Assembly: GCF_963678635.1 (NCBI RefSeq)
Contig: NC_087067.1
Span: 29,188,403-29,252,402 of the forward strand
Source: Symsagittifera roscoffensis
Lineage: Eukaryota; Xenacoelomorpha; Acoela; Convolutidae
DNA length: 64,000 nt
Direction of reading: 5' to 3'
In this document: piece after piece, positions 58,638 through 64,000 of the stretch
Position numbering within the stretch: position 1 is the stretch's first letter
Layout: the number at the start of each line of letters is the position of its first letter
Translations under genes and position numbers: made by a program
The notes under the pieces: model-generated
Told to the model about the DNA's origin: nothing
Seen by the model: the letters and a program-made list of their open reading frames with translations, nothing else
Database searches by the model: none

Positions 58638-59330
58638 TTAAAATTGATTGAACACAATTTTTCGCTTCTTGGGCGCATAGCAAGCTGCTACTGGCGGCGT
58701 CTCTGGAATGTTTTCGGGAGCAGCTGATTCAACATCAACGTCGGAGGGTTGTGACGCAGATCTGATTGGTGTTATTATTGTTGTCACATCTGCAGTTGAG
58801 TCCGGAGGAGAGGAGATTGACGTCGTTGACTCGATGTCCCAGTAGGATGCACGCTCTGCCAAGTCCCTAAAGTACCCTCCCTGGTTTTCATACAAGGGAA
58901 TCGTCTCGCAATCGTAGCGAAAAAGAACTTTTAGAGGTGATTGTTCGAAGTATCCGGGGTCGTTGATGTCAGTCTTGTCCAAAGCAGGACAGGATTCGGT
59001 CTCTATGGAGCTGTAAAAATACTTTTCCTGCTCTGACGCAGAATGGTGATCTGGTCGAGTAAATAATTGGAAAGGATCATCTGGCTTTTAGTAGTCCAAT
59101 CGCGATACTCCTGGTCTGAGGGTCGACAAGCCAAATCGTTGAATGGAGATTGCATTCTCTCCCGTTGTTGCTGCATAATGAAATCGTTTCTCTCATGCAG
59201 GTTTGGTAGATTATCGTTCGTTCAGTTTCCGAAGTCGAAATTACTTGCAGAGGACTCGTCGTGATTACAATTTGAATTTTGTCTTTCTTCTGAAGTTGAG
59301 TATCAATTGAGTTGTTTGAATTAGACTGAG
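58638..59330 (-). pseudogene. Unrecognised Maverick-associated protein with NLS-like C-terminus
   Basis: The 114-codon last part (58,982-58,638) is open. It continues upstream through YFYSSIETESCPALDK and, after one frameshift near 59,085, MQQQRERMQSPFNDLACRP at about 59,170, with Asn/Ser-rich sequence above that, so about 200 codons are coding-like. Composition is acidic, Ser/Thr/Pro-rich in the middle (STTSISSPPDST), and the very end is APKKRKIVFNQF. The PKKRKIV stretch resembles a classical monopartite nuclear localisation signal. It lies on the same strand as protease and capsid genes. A nuclear accessory or regulatory protein of the element is a reasonable guess. No family recognised. 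Confidence 0.5.
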
Positions 59331-59372
59331 AAAATTAAAATAGGTAACATATAAATTCGAAAAAGGCATAAG

Positions 59373-59410
59373 GGTGTGTGGGTGGTGGTTGTGGTTGTGG
59401 GTGGTCTAAA
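59373..59410. repeat. GGT-rich simple repeat
   Basis: gtgtgtgggtggtggttgtg and similar, an impure GGT/GT tract. Confidence 0.7.
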
Positions 59411-59543
59411 GGTGTGCCCTATAGCTTTTAATCTGTTTTCTGGTGGTGGTAAGCAGATAGTGACAAGGCGGACATATTTAACATCTATATTTCAAATAGA
59501 GTGCATGGCGCTTTTTATTTATCATGTCCCCCGGAAAAGGGGC

Positions 59544-59550
59544 TATAAAA
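59544..59550 (+). promoter_or_regulatory. Candidate TATA box
   Basis: ggggctataaaagtc is a textbook TATA element with GC-rich flank. It lies between the minus-strand ORF ending upstream at 59,330 and the plus-strand ORFs from 59,834, so it could drive the latter. A second weaker candidate, ccataaaaataaag, lies at about 59,723-59,736, closer to the ATG at 59,834. No expression evidence. Confidence 0.45.
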
Positions 59551-59833
59551 GTCTTCGCTTCAAAGTGAGTACATGAATGCGGACATGTAACATTAACTGA
59601 GACTTATGGCCCATTCGGGGCTTGCCAGACAGAAATGAGACATGCAATAAACATTTTGCTATCCCATTAAAATCCAACCGCAAAAACTAATTAATTTGTC
59701 ACGCTACAAGCTGAAGGGGCGCCATAAAAATAAAGACCCATAGAGTTTGCTTATCTTCTATCCAATTCATTATTCATTTTACTCTCTCATAAAACAGTTC
59801 AACCAACAAGTCACTACAGTCACTACCACCGCT

Positions 59834-60053
59834 ATGTACTCGTCGCTAGAAAATGATACAGATTTTACGATTTTTTTCAAGACAAATCATCGGCATAAAA
59901 ACGCATTGTACGAGAAAAACGCATTGTGCAAATGATTTTGACAAAACGGGTACATATACCACAATAAAGTTGTATAAAAAGAATGAAGATGGCGTATTTA
60001 AGTGTTATCAAGTAGTGACCTTGACGACAAAAGAATTGGATTGCTTTTGCTGA
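59834..60053 (+). pseudogene. Small broken ORF, unrecognised
   Basis: Starts at ATG 59,834 (MYSSLENDTDFTIFFKT), shifts frame near 59,930, then YTTIKLYKKNEDGVFKCYQV to LTTKELDCF before a stop at 60,053. The second part vaguely recalls small PC4-like ssDNA-binding domains (basic strand, Lys-Lys-x-Asp-Gly turn), but I would not assign it on this alone. It sits 50 bp before the next plus-strand ORF and after two TATA-like sites, and would be an early-type gene of the presumed Maverick. Confidence 0.35.
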
Positions 60054-60100
60054 GGATTTACAGCTGAGGAGGGCGATAAATTATTCAAAAATTTTAAAAA

Positions 60101-60922
60101 ATGGTTATAAAACAAACCGGTGAAAAGACTTCATCTTCCTCCTCCTCCTCCTCCTCCTCATCCTCAGCTGTAAATGATAAACATCATAAAAGACGATACA
60201 CGTCAAAACGATCAGTCCGTACCGAAAAAGAATGCGCTGAAACTGGTGATGAAAACGAGGCGGATGATGAATACTCGAACCATCAAAAGTGTAGAGTTGC
60301 CTGAAACAGAAAAAAAACGACTGAATATTTTGATTTAACCAGCAAAATGGTTGAAGCAATGTATGAGCAGTCGCCTGAATTTTTAAAAAAATTTCGAAAG
60401 AATTTTAACTTTTTTATTCTGAACACTGAACCCGACACCTCACAACTCCCTCTAAACACAAATTTTGCATTTGCAACCCATTCAATTCACAACGAGTATT
60501 GCGCCCAATTGCTCGACGATGCCCCTCCCCACATCCATGTTCTCATCGAAGTAACAAATGATTGTGTCAACGTAGTGAACAAGATGACTTCAACCAGTTT
60601 CGTTGTACCTTGTCTACTCTCATCTTTCAAACATCTAATATTGGGTTGCAGTAAATTTCACCTATCGGGACCCCTGATGGAAAAATTAAAAATTGCTGTC
60701 AGCTACAACAATTCTATTAACAACTCAACTGACATTGATGGTGCTTCTCTACGAAGAAGATTGCCACAAGTTTGCTTTGCTTCACAAACTCGATCCATTC
60801 AAACTCAAACTGATTTAATCACTAATTTAACAATTGAACGCTTCATTAATATTTTGAATGGTGATAATGCCGCCGAGTTTTCTAAAATTATTGAGATTAT
60901 TTTGAGTGGGTATGGTCGTTGA
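60101..60922 (+). pseudogene. Unrecognised ORF, 273 codons with one in-frame TGA
   Basis: ATG at 60,101 opens a frame that stays in phase to the stop at 60,920-60,922, interrupted only by TGA at 60,302-60,304. The first third is low-complexity: GEKTS then 12 Ser (microsatellite-encoded), then basic (HKRRYTSKRSVRTEKE) and acidic (ETGDENEADDEYS) parts. The last 191 codons form a well-composed globular-looking part: FLKKFRKNFNFFILNTEPD, HSIHNEYCAQLLDDAPPHIH, VNVVNKMTSTSFVVP, SLRRRLPQVCFASQT, FINILNGDNAAEFSKIIEI. The nearest later Met, 60,347, would start the intact part. It lies convergent with the protease gene on the other strand. No family recognised. It is the best-preserved gene in the block. 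Confidence 0.55.
60131..60168. repeat. (TCC)n microsatellite in coding sequence
   Basis: Impure run of tcc/tca triplets coding for 12 Ser in the plus-strand ORF. Confidence 0.9.
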
Positions 60923-61096
60923 GAGATTGATTCAAATAATTTGTTTGCTAAATTTATGATGGAAAAGAAATTTAACTTTTGAACACAATTTTTAGAGCCT
61001 GAGATAACACCAGAGGCATGTTGTCTAACAAAGAAAAAAGTAGTTTGGAAAAAATTTCAATTATAATCATTATAGAAAATTATCAGTATTTCAATT

Positions 61097-61548
61097 TTAT
61101 AACATCATATGTTTTTCAAAGCGCATCATGTCATGGTGGTTTAGTTTGAAACCTATAGAAAATTTGGATGAAATTATAACATGACAAAAATAAATACAAT
61201 AAAGTCCACACAAGACCGAATTAGCTGATTGGATTGGCCCGTTCATCGGTATTTGGTTTCCTTCATGAAAAGAATATCTCATGTTTTTGTAAACATGTGA
61301 ATAATTGTGTAGTCCTTGTCCAAGACGATCTGTGAAAAAAATTGACCACCAGCTTGAGCAAATAGTAGGCAATGAGTTCCTGGCTGGTCTGAGTTGGATG
61401 CGTTCACTATCATAAAAGTTTTTTCGCGCTTCAGTATTGTTCTAAATGCTAAGTTAGCTGAAAACATGCCTCTAAATTGATGTTTCAAATGCTTGCATCG
61501 GTTAATAAGCTCAGTAATCTGCAAACTGTCCACTTTTTTCAGATTCAA
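61097..61548 (-). pseudogene. Maverick adenain-like cysteine protease, one frameshift
   Basis: Protease of the adenovirus-endopeptidase/Ulp1 fold that processes virion proteins in Maverick/Polinton elements. It starts at Met 61,548 (MNLKKVDSLQITELINRC); then FRGMFSANLAF, FMIVNASNSDQPGTHCLLFA with the catalytic His in GTH. The residue after it is Cys where relatives have Trp. A frameshift near 61,320 moves reading to the second frame, with DRLGQGLHNYSHVY, then MNGPIQSANSVLCGLYCIYF, where Cys at 61,208-61,210 in CGLYC is the expected nucleophile. Length of about 150 codons is typical. It follows the major capsid gene by a few bases on the same strand, the usual clustering. Confidence 0.85.
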
Positions 61549-61552
61549 TTCA

Positions 61553-62817
61553 TTAGATTGTTTTAGCTATTTTTCTATCGGAACGCACGTAAACTACTGA
61601 TGCACGCTCTCCAATTAAAAGGAACTCAACATTTTCCCCCAGTGGTGCAATAAACTTCAGTTCTACTGAAATTGTGCAATTGGTCAATATAGGATGAACA
61701 AAGTCATGTAAGGTCTCCTGAGTAAATGTGAGATCAAATGCCAAAAAATAATGATTGTGATAATTAGCCAAACTGATTCCATGACTATTGTTAGAAACAA
61801 AGTCTAGAGCTTTCAATGTGTTTTAGTATATTCTTTTGTTATCAGTCGTTGATACAGAAGTACCTGCACTGGGTAGACTGTTTCGGTAAACAATGATTTC
61901 ATTCAGCTGAAATTTTTGATAATGAAACGTGTTTGTTCGGTTAGTACCCAGGTATTCTGTATTCGAGCTCATTGCCAAAATCATTCGACGAACTGTCTTT
62001 TTGGCAAAAGAGTCTTCTTGTCGCCAGCTTTGCAAACCAGTTGCGGCCAAAAAATTTTTTGGTAAAACTTCAATATAATTGCGGATTTTTTCAACAGAGT
62101 TTTTTCTATCGATGATAGCACAAAATCTGTTACTGTCATTTTGCGCACATATAGGTTAGCCTCAGTGATTTCAACTCGGTAATGTTTATCTCTATGCTCG
62201 GACACGATAACAAAGTCATTAGCAGATCGTCTCAGAGAAACGCCGCTGATAAGATGTTTGTCACATGATAAAAAGTCACAGGCAATTTTACCAAAAACAA
62301 TTCGCTTACGTTCCGCGACATCTTCAGCTCGCCCATTAGCACCATCAAAACCTTATAGATTATATTCATATAAATAACCTTGACAAGCAAGCCATGTTTT
62401 CTTTGCATCATTAAAAGTGAAAATTCGGTCTCAATGAAACTCTTATGGGCAAAATTGACATTAGTTGTTGAAATTTTATCTCCACTCAGAGACATTGTAC
62501 ATTCGGAAAATAAAGATAACAGTGGATTATTAACCAAATTTGGGTTGTCTCGTTGTGCTACCTCTGTAGCATGAGTTCGCAGTACATTACCATTATTTTG
62601 AACAATGCGTGCTTCAATCTCTAAGCGAGTTCGTTGAAGATCGAGAAAGTTGTTTCTATCTCCTTGTTTCTTCAAATTCGAGCATGGGACCATCAGGTGA
62701 ATGAGATGGACCAATTTTTTGAGTGAATGCATTTTCAAATGTAACGAGTAGAGGAGGTTTTTCAAGTAGATCTAATGAGCTGTGAGTTGCTTCAGTTGGT
62801 AATAAATTAGAAATCAT
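61553..62817 (-). pseudogene. Maverick double-jelly-roll major capsid protein, frameshifted
   Basis: Major capsid protein of Maverick/Polinton elements, the type often annotated in animal genomes as F54H12.2-like. The likely start is Met 62,817 (MISNLLPTEATHSSLDL). Recognisable in order: DLQRTRLEIEARIVQNNGN near 62,640; NNPLLSLFSECTMSLSGDKI near 62,520; SFIETEFS near 62,420; a shift; ISGVSLRRSAND near 62,240; EITEANLYVRKMTVTDFVLS near 62,150; LQSWRQEDSF near 62,020; NTFHYQKFQLNEIIVYRN near 61,930; ALDFVSNNSHGISL near 61,810; AFDLTFTQETLHDFVHP near 61,730; GERASVVYVRSDRK near 61,590. About 420 codons, with at least three frameshifts, so no intact capsid protein. Neighbours on both sides are other virion genes. 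Confidence 0.9.
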
Positions 62818-62928
62818 TTCGTACTTTGGTGAAAAAATTGGAGCTACTTCTCTGTGGAGTTCATTTCTTTGGAATGAGAACTTTCGTTTTTCTTTTTGTT
62901 GTTGTTGTTGCGTTCTTCCGTTTTCTCC

Positions 62929-63183
62929 TCATACGGGACTTGCTGCGTCCAGCTCTAACTTGTTTTTTCGATTGTGTTTATTACTGTGTTTTTCAAGGCT
63001 TCTTTTGGCGTTTTCTTCCTGGTTGCTATATCTATTAATTCGGGTGCTGCTTGAACAAGTAATTCTTTTCCAATACTTTTTTATAAAATTCCGAGCTAAC
63101 GGAAGTGCTACTCGTTCAAAAGCCACAGCCAGATCACCGAAGCCACTAACCAGCTGTCTGTAATGTCCTGAGAAGTGAGGCAT
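62929..63183 (-). CDS. Small basic Maverick virion-type protein
   Basis: 84 codons from Met 63,183: MPHFSGHYRQLVSGFGDLAV, then a helical FERVALPLARNFIKKYWKRI and a Lys/Asn-rich C-terminus (EKHSNKHNRKNKLELDAA). A short ORF that starts the same way, with a Ser/Gly-rich amphipathic N-terminus and basic tail, is usually found between minor and major capsid genes of these elements and has been compared with adenovirus pVI/pX proteins. That comparison is from memory. The frame is open, but the end may be displaced, because coding-like basic sequence continues towards 62,850 in other frames. Confidence 0.6.
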   Translation of the reverse strand: MPHFSGHYRQLVSGFGDLAVAFERVALPLARNFIKKYWKRITCSSSTRINRYSNQEENAKRSLEKHSNKHNRKNKLELDAASPV

Positions 63184-63217
63184 GGTCGCTTGATTATGAT
63201 AGTACGCCTCCGTTATC

Positions 63218-64000
63218 CTAATCGGAAAACTTTTGAAATTCTTAAGTCAAAACAACTTTTCCTCCCCCTTCTGCAAATGGTACAAGTCTACTGGTTTCTG
63301 TTCGTAGATTTACCGAAATGCTGTGGATGTTATTCATGAGGAGTTTTTTGTAGTCTAAGTTGCTAAAAACTTTGCGATGATTTGGTTCAATGCTGCAAGC
63401 GTAACCATTTTTCACACGTCGATTAGTATCAATGACTCTAAGCACGGTGCTTTGGTGTCACCCACAATCTGATAATGAATTATGTCCAAGTAGATAAACA
63501 TCATTTGGTTTCCAGCAGAGATATCAACGGGGTAGTCGGAGATGAGGTTTTGCGATGTGAGAGTGCTATGGATATGACTGGATTCTTTATAGCCGATATG
63601 GTAACCCGTTCCATCTCTTATACCTTTGAAACCTGATGTACTAGGAATTTGAGGGCTATCAAAAGTAATGTCCTCCCAATGATGCATTTAAATTGAAAGA
63701 TGTTTGTTAATGGGGTGGATGCTAAATCTAAAATTATCGAGTCCATTTTTCCGATTGATTTCGTTGAATAATTTCTCGACTTCATCATACTCCCCCTTTG
63801 TGATTTCACCTGTCTCTCCATCATATGGTCTGGATATTTTATCTTTTGACACTTTTTAGGCTCGCTTTAACTTTGTCTTTTTCGTAGTACACTATTTTAG
63901 TATCTGTTAAATTGTTCAAATGAGTGGGAAACGTTATTTCTGACAATGCAACTCTCCATTCTCCTTGCAGGTCGATATCTTCACTCAGCAGATTTTTAAA
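63218..64000 (-). pseudogene. Maverick minor capsid (penton-type) protein, runs off the window
   Basis: Minor capsid protein of the same element. Its start is beyond 64,000. Inside the window: DIDLQGEWRVALSEITFPTH near 63,950; IILDLASTPLTNIFQFK near 63,720; GFKGIRDGTGYHIGYKE near 63,620; NLISDYPVDISAGNQMMFIY near 63,530; IHYQIVGDTKAP near 63,475; VIDTNRRVKNGYACSIEPNH near 63,420; KLLMNNIHSISVNLRTE near 63,340; PFAEGGGKVVLT near 63,255, then a premature TAA just before the expected end (next in-frame stop 63,218). Four frame pieces mean at least three shifts. The conserved closing GKVVLT and GEWRVALSEI motifs make the call firm. It lies directly upstream of the small basic protein gene. Confidence 0.88.

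Noticed and set aside
4386-64000. A single Maverick spanning from the PolB to the capsid block
   Set aside because: About 50 kb, including an array, a LINE and a gypsy block, separates them. Family elements are usually 15-20 kb, so two insertions are more likely.

Overview
The window looks like AT-rich invertebrate (metazoan) nuclear DNA. It is mostly non-coding, with many decayed transposable elements of several classes, MITE-like insertions, simple repeats and one 200-base assembly gap. I cannot name the species. I see no prokaryotic features (operons, ribosome binding sites, CRISPR), no rRNA and no tRNA that I can support. Nearly every recognisable gene belongs to a mobile element and carries frameshifts or stops.

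Layout. 1-4.3 kb: AT-rich DNA with an assembly gap, a (TA)n tract and a dispersed repeat. 4.4-8.2 kb (+): a near full-length but broken Maverick/Polinton-type (adintovirus-like) protein-primed DNA polymerase B, with the palm segment around motif A tandemly duplicated, followed by an unrecognised broken ORF. 8.8-9.3 kb: a MITE-like element. 9.4-16 kb: AT-rich DNA with two foldback structures. 16-22.9 kb (-): a sharply GC-richer block holding a broken Ty3/gypsy integrase with its C-terminal tail, plus about 3.2 kb of coding-like but unrecognised sequence. 25.6-26.0 kb (-): a candidate exon of a basic, possibly secreted protein. 26.15-26.5 kb: a foldback element with CCCGGGTTG ends. 26.8-36.8 kb: the most striking structure, nine full tandem units of about 1.1 kb plus a partial tenth. 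Each unit carries the same (variously broken) ORF of about 145 codons, which I do not recognise. 38-39 kb and 46-47 kb: two long copies of a dispersed repeat. 41.1-45.2 kb (-): a broken non-LTR retrotransposon of the CR1/Jockey kind (ORF1 with coiled coil and RRM-like domain; endonuclease and reverse transcriptase). 48.4-50 kb: palindrome-rich AT DNA with nested hAT-like MITEs, one with a perfect 8-bp target duplication. 54.5 kb: a small Cys-rich candidate exon. 55.6-56.2 kb: minisatellites. 57-64 kb: the late-gene block of a second Maverick/Polinton. On the minus strand it has minor capsid (running off the right edge), a small basic virion-type protein, double-jelly-roll major capsid and an adenain-like cysteine protease. 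It is flanked by several unrecognised genes, one with a C-terminal nuclear-localisation-like motif.

Working together. The capsid, protease and PolB genes are the parts of a virus-like self-synthesising transposon, but the PolB at 4-8 kb and the capsid block at 57-64 kb are about 50 kb apart and so are probably two different decayed insertions. All domain calls come from reading motifs by eye. No database search was run.
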